Part shown: positions 51,083 through 62,937 of the stretch, piece by piece | Position numbering within the stretch: the stretch's first letter is position 1 | How the letters are laid out: the number at the start of each line of letters is the position of its first letter | From: Euonymus europaeus | Taxonomy: Eukaryota; Streptophyta; Magnoliopsida; Celastrales; Celastraceae | Length of the DNA: 64,000 nt | Assembly: GCA_963580455.1 (NCBI GenBank) | Contig: OY756960.1 | Coordinates: forward strand, 22,565,238-22,629,237 | Direction of reading: 5' to 3' | Translations under genes and position numbers: made by a program | The notes under the pieces: generated by a model | Seen by the model: the letters and a program-made list of their open reading frames with translations, nothing else | What the model was told of the DNA's origin: nothing | Databases searched by the model: none

Positions 51083-54000
51083 TTACATGCATCTCCTGAA
51101 AGAATAAGCATCAGATCCAAAGTCTCCTTGAATTGAATTCACCTTGTCAGGTTCCTGCATCACCAAATTAATAATGACACTTAGTATTGTTTGTAATCAT
51201 GCATCGAAGAAAATAAATTATGATCAACTAGAGAATGATTAATCACATTCATCATATTAACAGCTATTATGGCAGGCAGCTATATCCAGATAAGAAAGCA
51301 GAATCGACTTGAAGTTACTTGCAATCCTAGATTGAATAAGCTTCTTCCGGAGTAACATATCTCCAACAAGTGGATAACCATATCCAATTCACTCCCATAG
51401 GAACACAAGAGGAACTGCATGGACTACGAGGACTAAAAGGGTGAAGTGTTTCAGTCCCTGCCCTCAATCCTGCTAGTAATAGTAGACATAAGCTCTTGGA
51501 AATAAGCAAGATTCTTCCTTCCCCGGAGCCAGAGAATATTTGACATCATATATGAAGCTGTTTGGGAAAAAAAATCTAGACCAAAAAGCAATTATTTCAG
51601 AACCTGGAGAAGTCTTATCTGCAGATATAAAGCAATTCTTTGTCTTGTTCTTTCTGTGACCTGAATAAAATTCATAAGCTGAAAAGTCGAAAGAGCTTAT
51701 AACTACTTGGTCCGTTCGAGCCCCCTGTGGAACAAGATAGCAAGTGACCTGGCAATAAGTTGGAAGCGCCTTCCAGGTTGGAACTAAAGTCATCTGTGGA
51801 CGAAGGGGAATCCAGATAGCGATTGACCAAGGATGTGATTCACGCATTTAAGCATTATAAATGCCTAGTACTTTAGCAAAACAAATCACTGTTGCTCGTT
51901 GCCCACAAAAGATATGGTGTCAACTCTGCATATGCAGCTACCAACCAAAGTTGCTTGGAAGCCGAAGGTATTGTGAAACTATGCTAAAAGCTTATGGAAG
52001 TGTATCTATATTTTAATAGATAAGCGCAAATGGTAGGGAAAAATAACAAAGTATGAAAACAACAGATTCCCAACTACATATCATGAGCACCACTATTGGT
52101 AAATCATTTTCAGTAATGCGCCTCATTGTTCTAACGGGTAAAGCACATCTGAGATGGGACCTCTAACTACCCAAGCAGTATTTGATTGTGTACCAAGTGA
52201 ATGTGGACAAAAATGGTTATGACATGAGTAACAACAGATTCGAGGATGTATATCCAACCAAAAAGAAATCGTTAATTAGTCACTTAACCAAGTGCAAGTG
52301 AATGGGCTGCTCTTGCAAGCTGCCGCCCACCAGTTTAAGGCTTTTTTCGGAATATTAACATAGCTCATGTCCAAGGTGTATATGAGAACTGGGTGACATG
52401 GAATGTTGAAATTCGCAGATCTTACCACAAAACCTGCACTATATGCATATGATGTGCACAATCTACATTCACGTATATGCCCCAACTCTAGGTTTGTGAG
52501 AGTAAGATATCAATCCCTCTCAACCAGACAAAAATGAAAGATTGCACTTCCATAATAATCGTCATTCTTTAACAACGTCAAGCAGACAACAAAAACAGAG
52601 ATCAAATTTCTGCATAATCATTTCTAAGACGGAATGATGGATGCTCATGCCAATCGGATGATAAAAATAAGAATCTATACCTAAAGTATGTGTAACCTTG
52701 AGCTAATAAATCAGAAAAGCAAGTAGATATCATAAACTTGTAACATCATGATTTTCATATGCCAAGCATGCATGAATGCCTTGTTATCATCTTGTAAGTG
52801 TGATTCAACGTTCTAGAACTATAAGAATATACATAGAAGAAAGCAGTATAGTAGTATAAAAGGTGGTATTGCTAATTAACTCACCTATACATTTCCCCTC
52901 CTAGCGGTTATAAAATGATGATATTAGAGAAAAAAAACCATTTCAGCTGGTGTTTAAACCTCAGAAGAACTATAGCAATCATTAAACACTCAGTTATGGA
53001 AAGACACCAAAAAGAAAAGGAAACTGACGACATCTCAATAGAAATATAGAATTCACTAAATAAAAGCAAAATTAATTTACCTGTTTCACCATTGCAATTG
53101 CTACATCTTCTAAGTAGCCATAATTGTTGGCAATGTAACTGCCCTGCATCTTTTGTGGGCCCATGATATGGCTGTCCTTTGACTTCAGCAGTGTCTCTAA
53201 AGCCGAATGTTCTGTCTCATTATTCTTCATGAGTAAGGGCAATGAATCAACAAAACTTGATTGTCTTGTCGAACTGAAGCTTGTGATTCTCTGGAGAACT
53301 GGATTATTAGGGTCCATGTTCTGGCCGAGTGGATGTCCAGCACCATTAATAGGGATAGCTGAGTTTAACGAGTTATGTACATCGCTTAAAACGTAGGATG
53401 TGTCGTGTCTACGTTCATCCCATTCTTGCGGGGCATTGTTAATTATCTGGCCAGCACAACCATTATTTGAATCTGGTTGGCTTTGTAAATCAGCTTTTGC
53501 CTCCTGAAACTGTGAGGGTAGTGAAGATATAGAAGAAACATCACAAGAATTATTTCCCATTTGGAAAGCCAACATAGACATGCTTTCTCTCGCATTACTA
53601 GCACGTTGACTAGCCTGTTTAAAACGCTCACTTAACTGAAAAGAATTAGGTTGGGCACTGGTTGACTGATCAGAACTTGACCAGTTGTCACTACATCTAG
53701 CATGGTCCAGAACATGGGATGGAAATCCTGAATTTGAAGAGGCAACTGATATACGAGATTGTTTTCCGAATTTTTGGCCAACTTGGCCTTCTTGATGGAG
53801 TCCTTCTAACATCAAAGGTTTGTTTGTGACACCAAGGAGAGGGTTCGAACTCTCTATTTTTGCATCTGGGAAGCCACTAGAAACAGGGAAAGCAGTTGTA
53901 TCACCAATGACATTGGGAATCTCTCCAATGCACGTAATACTCTTGTTTGGCTGCAGCTGTTCAAAATCTAATGATATTGGCATCCCTTGAAGTATGTTCC

Positions 54001-56661
54001 CATTATGGTTTCCAGGAAGCATGAGTGACTGGAACTGAGCTTGATCATTGGCCAAGTTGCCTGAGTTTGGCACTTGATTTAATTGAATAATTCCAGGAGA
54101 GTGAAGACCATGCAGACCCAGACCAGCAGCAGTATTTAATCTACCAAGCATCCCACTAGGTTGGAGAGTTCTGAGAGCCGGATTATGAAACTGCCCTTCT
54201 CCAGACAAAGCATGGAATCCATATCCATTCACAGAACCCAATCGTAAACATGAAGAATCAGTACTACCCAAGGCTGCCACCATATTGGCTTGCTGGTTTG
54301 CCACACAGCTGATCCTCTTAAGGTAGAGCCTATATTTCTGCAAGCATAGAGTAACAAAATTAGCTTCAAGCAGCTTATGTTCGTTTTGATTCAAAGTGAT
54401 GCAAAGCACGTAAGAATGCGTGCCTGGAGATGGCTTGCCACATTTTCTCTTGTAAGCTTTTCCACATTCATTAAATCTAGAATCCTTTTCGGCACAGCCT
54501 CTGCATCAGGTAGGAAAGTAAAATAAACATAATGAGGAACGATCCAGTGGATACAATCGTACGTAACCAAGATTGAATTATATAGTGAAAATGTCCCCGA
54601 TGAGATGTCAATTGAAGCTATCAGCATAAGACAAAAAACATTGATCGCTAACATGATTTATTAAAAGCTTACTGTCAATTCCAAGCTGATTGACAGCTGC
54701 AACAAACTTGCGATGTAGCTCCACCGACCAGACAACGCGAGGCTTCTTCTGAGCCGAAGAATCATCAATATCATGATCATTCTCATCAAGGTCTTCATCA
54801 TCATCCTCATTTTGGTCCTTCCGCTTTTTATTAAGCTTCTGCTCTAAATTTCCTAATCCCGTGGTTTCATCGCCTCCTTGATGAGGCTTCTCTTGATTGA
54901 CAGAAATATTCCTGTCCTTGTTATCAACTTTCTTTCTCCTTACCACATGCTGCCATATATTCTTCAGCGCCTCAATCCGTATAGGTTTGAGTAAATAATC
55001 ACAAGCTCCATGAGTAATCCCTTTCATTACAAGCTTGGTATCACCATTTACCGACAACACTGCACGCATTTAAAACATTTTGTAAATAAAAGTAATAGAC
55101 TGTTGGACAAAGACAAGCTAAGAAGATGTTCATCAAAATGCATGGAAAATAAGTGCATATCAAATTCATAAGAAATGCAAGATGTCCCAGTGTTTTTATT
55201 TCCATTACAGAAGTTACATTAGTTTCCCAAGAGCAACAATAAATGGTAGATAGAAATGGCTTAAAATTGGACCAAGGGCTGAGAACTGTCATTCCTTGTT
55301 TGATGTTTCCTTACTTGAACCCTTCAGAAACACGTGTCGGGAGGGTTCTTCCCTCCAACTTCAAGCATTCCATGTGTTGACACGAAATAGGGTAATTGAG
55401 TCCAAAACTACGAAATCAGATATAATCATAAAACTCCGTAGGAGAAGGCACTGGAATAAAGATGTTTAGTAAATTATTAGAAAGTTGCAGACTTTGAAGA
55501 GAATATGTAACAAATCTTTTTTACTAACCAATTACCTATGGAAGGATGACCAGTTGACCACACAAAAATAAAGTGAAAAAAAAGGGATAGAGTTTGTGGC
55601 TTACTTATAACAGGAAGGTCCATCTCAAGCCCAACGAGCTCAAGCAGTTTAAAACCATCCATGTCTGGCATATCGACATCACTTATAACCAGGTCAAACT
55701 TATTCTTGTTTTCTCTCAGCATCTCCAGTGCAGTGATTGCCTTGGTTGTCGTGGTAACTGCAGAATCAACAACATATTGAGAAAACCCAATTTGCAGAGA
55801 CTCAAGAGTCAACAAATACAACTAAGGTGGATCTATCAAACCATATGAGAAATCCATTCAACAACATATTGAATTTATATTGAGAAATCCAGTATGTTGT
55901 TGATTCTGTGTGCCTTGGTTGTCGTGGTAACTGCAGAATCAAGTCAATGCAATAACTCATTCAATTTGGATCAAGACACACTGAGACTCTACAAAGATTT
56001 TAATTCATGAAAAAGATCTTAACCCTATAAAGCTAAGAAATCGAGAGTTCTATGCAATCATTTCACTAAACTCAATAGATATCATGAATAGCTTTAACCA
56101 AAAGCATGGAAATCTGGGAAGAGAGAGTGATCAAGCTGGGAATAAAATGCGTGAATTCTACAAAAAAAAAATCACGTTAGAACAGTAAAATCTTATACGA
56201 AGTATACATGTCTAGGGACCCATCTCCGAGTCAGAAAGCGGCCAAATACAATGAACAACTTAAAGCCAATTGAATAGTGAAAGGATATCAAAAGCAGGAG
56301 ACATAAAGTCATAATATTTGCAAGAGATCCTAATGCAACAAGGCAAATAGATTTGCAATATCACACCAAAAACATCAACACAACATGAATGAAAGAGGAA
56401 AAAAATCTTGATTAACACCAAATAAAAATCTAAATCTAAACAACATAGAACAAAATCCAAAGAAAAAAAAAGCTAAATAACTCAGAAACGAGTCCAACAT
56501 AAGTGGGTACAAGCACAAAATAGAAGCAAACCGTGGTACTGGCAGCGACGAAGCAAAGTTTCCAGCACGTATAGACAAGTTGGGGCATCGTCAACGGCCA
56601 AAACTCTCATACCAATCGGGAATTGGTCTCTGTCTTCTCCAACTATTTGTTCTACAGTCAT
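51083..56661 (-). CDS. type-B ARR: Type-B response regulator (ARR1/2/10/12-like), cytokinin transcription factor
   Basis: Six exons join in frame to 691 residues: 56661-56532, 55757-55605, 55059-54673, 54500-54424, 54337-53081, 51154-51083. Residues about 18-135 are the receiver: acidic pair D24-D25, phospho-acceptor D70 in [13 protein letters not shown], switch S97, K119 in YLLKP. An acidic and basic linker follows. The GARP/Myb-like DNA-binding domain spans about 199-258 ([20 protein letters not shown] to [12 protein letters not shown]). The C-terminal region is Gln/Asn/Ser-rich, as in activation domains. In cytokinin signalling the receiver takes phosphate from AHP proteins and the GARP domain activates target genes in the nucleus. 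Oddities: intron 4 uses a GC donor, the last intron is 1.9 kb before a 23-residue final exon, and the usual DDDP and SDVH motifs read DDAP and SDVD. Confidence 0.95.
55735..55950 (-). repeat. Local duplication of the exon 2 splice acceptor of the ARR gene
   Basis: A 31-bp stretch is identical at 55739-55769 and 55912-55942. It covers the acceptor CTGCAG and the first 19 nt of exon 2. CAACAACATATTGA also recurs nearby (55767 and 55858), and a piece is inverted near 55891, so the rearrangement was complex. The upstream copy forms a decoy acceptor 173 bp before the real one. Confidence 0.9.
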
Positions 56662-57148
56662 TTTGACAAAAAAAATGCAAGGCGAACCACTAACAAGTCC
56701 CTCCCTTGAGCGGATTGTAGCCTCTGCAGGCTGCTCTGGCCTCTGAAAAACCCAAAAGAGAAAGAAAGACTGAATATGAAAAACCCAAATACCAGAGACA
56801 GAGACAGACAGAGATTATTGTTCGCAAGGAGTGATTAGTCTTGATTGAAGGAGTAAATTGTGATTAAGAAAAGGTAATCTATTAAGGAATGTGAATGGGA
56901 ATTTTGCGAAAATAACCTAGTTGACAAAGATTTTTGGAAAAATGACCTTGTCTCAAAAAAATCGCATTTATGACCTCTTTTACCTTTTTTTTGACTAGAA
57001 TACCCTTATGTGGCAAAATAAAATCGAACAACATTTATTACGCTGGGTTTAATTTATTACTTTGGGTTTTGAGCTCTGCGATGCATTTTTCGTTCTCGAT
57101 CCATACATAGATCAAAACAGCCGCTCTACATCTCTTTTTGTGCACCAA

Positions 57149-57841
57149 GTAAGTTCATTTGCTAGCTGAATGTATTGTATATCGACTTATTACGCATGAG
57201 CTATTTCCTGTGCAATCGTTCGTGGCTAGCTGAATGTGTTGTATATCTTCTTATTACTCATGAGCTATTTAGGGTGAAATCTTTTGTGGATGCTCGATAA
57301 TTAGTATCCGTCATTAACTAGATTGTATCAATGTTATAAGTTTGGAAGCTCAGATCTCTGTTGGTCGCTCAGATTTTTGTTGGTCGTGCCAGTGATTATG
57401 TGATCGTGCCAAAAAATAGTGTGGTCGTGCCAGTGATTATGTGGTCGTGCCAAAAAATAGTGTGGTCGTGCCAGTGATTATGTGGTCGTGCCAATATATA
57501 GTGTGGTTGTGCCAGTGATTATCTGGTCATGCCAAAAAATAGTGTGGTCGTGCCAGTGATTATCTGGTCGTGCCAAAAAATAGTGTGGTCGTGCCAGTGA
57601 TTATGTGGTCGTGCCAATATATAGTGTGGTTGTGCCAGTGATTATCTGGTCGTGCCAAAAAATAGTGTGGTCGTGCCAGTGATTATCTGGTCGTGCCAAA
57701 AAATAGTGTGGTCGTGCCAGTGATTATCTGGTCGTGCCAATATATAGTGTGGTCGTGCCAGTGATTATCTGGTCGTGCCAGTGCTTTTTTATTTTCCTTT
57801 GAATTTTTTAAGTTCATTCTAATATATTATTATGTGTGCAG
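57149..57841 (+). promoter_or_regulatory. Predicted leader intron of the MULE gene
   Basis: A strong donor CCAA|GTAAGTTCA at 57149 and an acceptor TATGTGTGCAG ending at 57841 bracket 693 bp. The acceptor lies two bases before the transposase ATG. The intron would contain the whole satellite array. Prediction only. Confidence 0.5.
57381..57783 (+). repeat. GTGGTCGTGCC tandem satellite in the MULE
   Basis: A core of GTGGTCGTGCC alternates with AGTGATTAT and AAAAAATA or AATATATA spacers. This gives a compound unit of about 41 bp and roughly ten units. Variants (GTG to CTG, CGT to TGT) are shared between neighbouring units, the signature of stepwise tandem expansion including larger blocks. Confidence 0.92.
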
Positions 57842-57843
57842 GA

Positions 57844-58839
57844 ATGGCTTCTGAGATCGATTTTGTTTTGTTATATGGTGGAGAGTGGGAAAATTGTAGG
57901 GGCATGCACACTTTTAAAGGCGGGAGAAGTCAGGGTGTAATTGTGTCTAATGCAATAACATATGCTGAATTTGTAAAACTCATATACCAGTTGATTGAAG
58001 TCGATTTTAACTCCTTCGATTTGGTGATGAAGTTTGTCTATAATACACATTTCAAAATGGAACCGATGAAGCTACAGAATGAACGTGACTTGCAATTTTT
58101 CCTAAGGCAAAATGATCATCCAGTTAAACCTGGTACTCCACTGTGCGTAACAACGGAGCAGAGAGCGAGTTATCAGTTTGTCTCACAAGATGCTAGCAAT
58201 GGTCCAATGGAAAATAAAACATTTGTTGGACCAAATGTTGGTTCTGTTTCTCCTGAGTTACCACAATTTTCAAGTAAATTTGTAGCACACAACGATGGTG
58301 ATGACGAGCAGGTTAATAACTACAGCGATTTTCACTTCTCTGATTTTGAGTTTCGAAATAATGGTAACGCTGATATTGATGGGGTTAATGATGACGATGA
58401 TAGTCAGGGTCTTCATGGTGAAGAGTGGGAAAATCCATTTGATGACGGGGAACCACAATCACATAATCAATCCACCTTTGCGGCACAGGATCAGAGGAAT
58501 CATTGCTCAAATTCTATTGGGCCTTCAGGTGTTGTTGCGAGCAATAGTATTAGTAGCTCATCCGGTGGTCATGTTGCAGTTGGGCAGATTTATATGGACA
58601 AGAAAGAATTACAGAAAAATATAGCTGTGTATGCGATGAAAGAGAACAGAATGTTTCATGTCTTCAAATCAACGAAAACTCTATATGCGGTCAAATGTGT
58701 TGATATGGGATGTGATTGGCGCTTGCGAGCAATAAAATTGAAAGATTCAGAGTTCTTTAAGATAACAAGGTTTAATGGCAAGCATGAGTGTTCTCTAGAC
58801 CTTATCAATCGAAGTCATAGACAAGCAGAAAAACCATGA
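57844..58839 (+). CDS. mudrA-like (N-terminal): MULE-encoded protein: PB1-like domain plus MuDR DNA-binding domain, no catalytic domain
   Basis: 331 residues from the ATG at 57844. Residues 1-90 (EIDFVLLYGGEWENCRGMHT and on) resemble the PB1-like N-terminus of plant MuDR transposases. Residues 90-255 are acidic and low in complexity (DGVNDDDDSQG, EEWENPFDDGEP). Residues about 255-325 match the MuDR plant DNA-binding domain (PF03108). Blocks there are FHVFKSTKTLYAVKCVDMGC, DWRLRAIKLKDSEFFKITRF and NGKHECSLD. The frame stops at TGA at 58837-58839, before any DDE transposase or SWIM zinc finger. The remaining 437 bp of the element cannot hold them. It can at most bind DNA or partners, not cut. 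No internal stop or frameshift is seen. Confidence 0.9.
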   Translation: MASEIDFVLLYGGEWENCRGMHTFKGGRSQGVIVSNAITYAEFVKLIYQLIEVDFNSFDLVMKFVYNTHFKMEPMKLQNERDLQFFLRQNDHPVKPGTPLCVTTEQRASYQFVSQDASNGPMENKTFVGPNVGSVSPELPQFSSKFVAHNDGDDEQVNNYSDFHFSDFEFRNNGNADIDGVNDDDDSQGLHGEEWENPFDDGEPQSHNQSTFAAQDQRNHCSNSIGPSGVVASNSISSSSGGHVAVGQIYMDKKELQKNIAVYAMKENRMFHVFKSTKTLYAVKCVDMGCDWRLRAIKLKDSEFFKITRFNGKHECSLDLINRSHRQAEKP

Positions 58840-59285
58840 AACAACTTTCAATTATGATCCAAAAAGATTAAAAAAAAGGAAGAAGAAGCAAGAAATGCCA
58901 TCCCTAAACCTATACACACAACCTACATACAAATTTGTATAAAAATAACTGAAACAGATATACATACCTCAAAGGTACTCGAGTGTGTTCACAATTGCTA
59001 ATCCCTTGCTAATTGGCTTCGGTTTCGGATTTTTTCGCAGAATATAAATGGTTGAATTGCCGTCGTTTCAGTTGTGCTCTGCTCTCTGTTGAATGCTTGC
59101 GTCTTTTTGTTTAAAATGATGTGAATCCGGTGGGAATACAGGAATGGGAAGGGACGTAACCCATAAAGGACATTTCGGTACTTAACCGTTTTAAAAGGGT
59201 CATAAATGCGATTTTTTTGAGACAAGGTCATTTTTCCAAAAATCTTTGTCAACTAGGTCATTTTCGCAAAATTCCCAATGTGAAT

Positions 59286-61306
59286 GGCGAGGTTTGGAAT
59301 TAAAAGATACCACCTCTCTCTCCCTCCCTCTCCCTCCCTCTTACCATAAGAAGAGAAAGGATGTGGAATCTGAGCCATACATGGACGGTGAAGGCTCGAC
59401 ATGAGTTAACACTCGAGATTTTACTGTTGATTTTTTTGTTTCACTAATCATGGTCGCGCGTTTATGTCACGCACTAGTCTACTGAATCTTTCTTTCTTAT
59501 CTTTTCCTCTCCTTTTTTTTTAAAAAAAAATGTAGTGTTTAATTGTTGCTATTTTTGTATGAAACAAGTAATTCATAATTATGTTTATATATAATATTTT
59601 TTCTCAATTTAATCCAAACTATCCAGGAAACTAGGTTCTACTTATACAAAATAAAATAATTTGTCCTGTTCTATTAAAATTTGGAATAAAACAGAGTGAT
59701 TCGAATGTTTAAAATGCTAAAGAATATTTATCTATTTCATTTTTGTTCTGTCTTGTTAAAATAAAATTCTTATTAAGCTTTCCTGAAAATGAAGGGTATC
59801 TTCTCTTTGATTTTATTGTTTAATGTGAACATTTTTACCTCTTTTGATCCTTTGACTACGCTCAAGCTCCAATTTTTTCCCCAAAATTGGAAAAAGTAAT
59901 AATTATTACCTCATTAGAGATGCCATTTTATGCCCAATTAGTCAACTATGTTCTTAAACTTTGAACTAACACAGGTTTTCTTCTATTTTAGGAGTAATTT
60001 GGATTCATTGCCAAATTTATTAATTATGGTTCGACTTTTACTCACTTTGTTTTGGAAATTTAATTTAAACCAAAAAACAAATAAATATTATGCGTGAATT
60101 AAAAGGAAAAGTATACAATTTAGCATTTATTGCGTGTGGCAGGAGCCACAGGAAGTCTAATGTGGGTCAGATGGCACAGCATGTGAGACGCGTGAATGAG
60201 CGTGATAAAGGTACTCGGTCCGTCCTCTCTTTTTTTTGGGCTTAAAAAAGCCTTATTTACCAATTTATAGGCCCGTATAAGGAGCCCGGGGGCCTCTGCA
60301 CAGGCAAAGCCTAGATGCTGGTTGCAATCATGTGATGGCTTATTAAAATTACATTAGATCTCACCTGCTAGTGCATTGTAGGTTTGTTGAGTTCAGTCTC
60401 TCCCACCGGTAGCAGTTGCTTCCCATTACACTAAGTTTGTGATTTGGACTTTTGAAGTAAAGTAAGAGATACAATTACATGCGTAGTTGCGCGATGACGT
60501 GTACTTAAGTTTATCTTTGGATATGTTAAAAATACTTTCATGAGTGTAGATTTAGAAGAGAGGGGAGAAAAATAGCAGCCGACTAAGCATCAACACATTC
60601 TCATTGACAAGACATTCTCAAAGAGATCAATTTTAAAATTTTCTCACCCCACTACAAACACAAAAATCACACAAACCCAAAAGGGGTGGAAGCAATTGGA
60701 AAACCCAATTACTTTTTTTAAATGTATCCATGCACAGAGTTATATGGTGAATTGGTAAAAATCACTTTTTTAATTCGATACCGATATCATACAATTATGT
60801 TTTTTAACATCTAACATGAGTTTTTAGGCACATGTGCACATAAATTTGTTTACGTGATAACAAAGTAGGTTTGGCCAAATGCAACATAATAAAAACCTCG
60901 ATATTTCACATTTACATGATTTAGTTTCAAAGAGATTTATTATTAAATTATCACCTAAATAGATATCGACCAATAAAATCACAATAATCACGAGGGGAAA
61001 AAATAACGTTAAGTTGGCAAATGACGATGCACTTGAGTGCATGTCCACTATATTTTGTGCCACAAATTTTAGTGGAGAAACAAAAGGACAACCTTTAACG
61101 TGGGTTCCTGATCGATAAGGGAGGATTTCATTTCCATATGATTATTAAATTATTATAAGATGTTATTATTAATTCAAAATGGTATCATGACACTTTGGCC
61201 CTTGAAAAGTTTGATTGACGTGGGCTTAAATTCAATGTTTAACTCAAGCAATCACTAGTTAATATTAGTTTAATCAATCTTCCATTATCTTGATCATCAC
61301 TTTAGT
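59286..61306. other. Displaced ARR upstream region and spacer
   Basis: 59286-59450 continues the pre-insertion ARR promoter, with a CT-rich stretch (CTCTCTCCCTCCCTC) near 59312-59340. The rest is AT-rich with no gene I can support. Confidence 0.5.
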
Positions 61307-61321
61307 CACAATCATTTACTT

Positions 61322-61551
61322 TGGTTGGGGCAGGACCAAAGGGTCTGTCTACCGACCCGTGCCCTCGGGATGCCGGTAGAATGTAAGTCGCAGGTTATGC
61401 GACACAACGACAGGGACCGCTGGGTGCGTTCCGATAAATCAACCAAGAATGACCGAAACTGCGCCAAAGGCACGCTTCGAACTCGGGACTCCACCGTACT
61501 AACCAAACCGAAGACCACATTGGATGTCGCTGAGCCATATGCCCTGGGGGC
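61322..61551 (-). mobile_element. tRNA-derived SINE, family S1, second solo copy
   Basis: A 230-bp copy nearly identical to the one at 36608. It is flanked by perfect 15-bp target duplications CACAATCATTTACTT at 61307-61321 and 61552-61566. On the minus strand it has the A box TGGCTCAGCGACA and the B box GAGTTCGAAGC. High identity to the other copy implies recent activity of the family. Confidence 0.92.
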
Positions 61552-61566
61552 CACAATCATTTACTT

Positions 61567-62937
61567 GCGATGATGACATGCTTGGTGGCTAAAATAAAGC
61601 ACAACAAGTTAATAACACTGTACATTTTGCGTCTGTGTGTGTCTTGTCGTCGGTGTCGGATACTCCCAATATTAACATGCATTCACTTGCCATATAATTA
61701 AATCCAAATTTTATATAAATTGGATACTGGTGGGAGCGACATATAAATTCAATTGAAACAATTTTAAGAGACATCGTTGGATATAAACCTAAACTAGATA
61801 CGGTTTTATCTTTAAAATGAATATATTAATCGAGAGATTGAACACAAACTATATAATATCGGATTACAAATTTTAATATTATACATGGGGGAATATATAT
61901 TACGTACACCTGCAAATGTATATACACATGCACAAGTTTCCAGTCATGCATGAACATATCAAGTCATTATTTTTTGGTGATCCAGCTCATTATCATTTGA
62001 CTACCCAATAATTTAACTATTTTACTTAAAATCAATAATGCATGTTATAACAGAACCATCTCCCCTCCACACATAATTAATATTTAATGGTAATATATTA
62101 ATTAAAACATAATAATAGGGAATTGGGTATCTAGAAAACTAAAGAGGTCTTGATATATATATATATATATATATATATATTCCTTTGGGCTTTTGAAGTC
62201 ACATGGAATCTCTTTAAATAAGCAATGAATAGAGGGCAAGAACAGGCTGAAATCTAGCTAATATTGTCTCCTGTGAGGAAGATATGCTGTTGTAGAGGAA
62301 TATAATATGTATATATGTATACGATTATGTGTATATGTTCAGTGACTTCTTAGAAGAATTTAGTTTTATATTCCAATGCCACGTCAAGCAAGACATGGCT
62401 GTCTTTTGGTTCATTGCATATTGTACGTGTCGGAGATTAGAAGAGGGGGAAAAAGTAGAGGGATACAGATGGCGAAATCTGATTGGTTAGTGATATTACA
62501 ATATCTAATTTGAGTAATTGAGTTTTTGATTATAAAAGCAAAGGATGAGGCATGCATGCATTTACTCACCAATAAATCCACTACAGAAAGAGCTGGCACG
62601 CCTTCATGTGCACATGATGGACAACCTTTTCGTGCTTTACTTGTTAAGCATGATTAAGCTTTCTAATTATCTCAATTTCATTAATTAAGAGAAGGTTTTG
62701 GGTTCACGAAACTGGGACTTGGGCCTCTTGGCCCATAATATTCAAGAAGTCAGATGGGCTGGGCCGATATGAAAATGGATGTTCTGCAAGCCCAACAGCA
62801 TCAATTGGGTCATCGGCCCATAAAATTAGCAGTAGAATACAAGAATTGTTATGGAGATTCTTAAAGGCTAAACATTAACAAACCACGATGAAGATATAAA
62901 ATTAAACAATGTAACTTCAATAGTCTCTCGGAAGCCA
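61567..62937. other. Spacer downstream of the chitinase gene
   Basis: No gene is supported. A (TA)n microsatellite lies at about 62152-62180. 62700-62937 should include the chitinase 3' untranslated region. Confidence 0.5.

Larger units (their letters stand above)
56897..59276 (+). mobile_element. MULE with near-perfect ends and a 9-bp target duplication, in the ARR promoter
   Basis: A 2,380-bp element is flanked by AATGTGAAT at 56888-56896 and 59277-59285. Its terminal inverted repeats start GGGAATTTTGCGAAAAT and run about 79 bp with one mismatch (A/G at position 18). They include GACAAAGATTTTTGGAAAAA and CTCAAAAAAATCGCATTTAT. A 9-bp target duplication with such ends is typical of Mutator-like elements. 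It carries one transposase-type open frame (57844-58839) and a satellite array. The near-identity of the ends implies a recent insertion. It sits 235 bp upstream of the ARR start codon. Confidence 0.95.
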
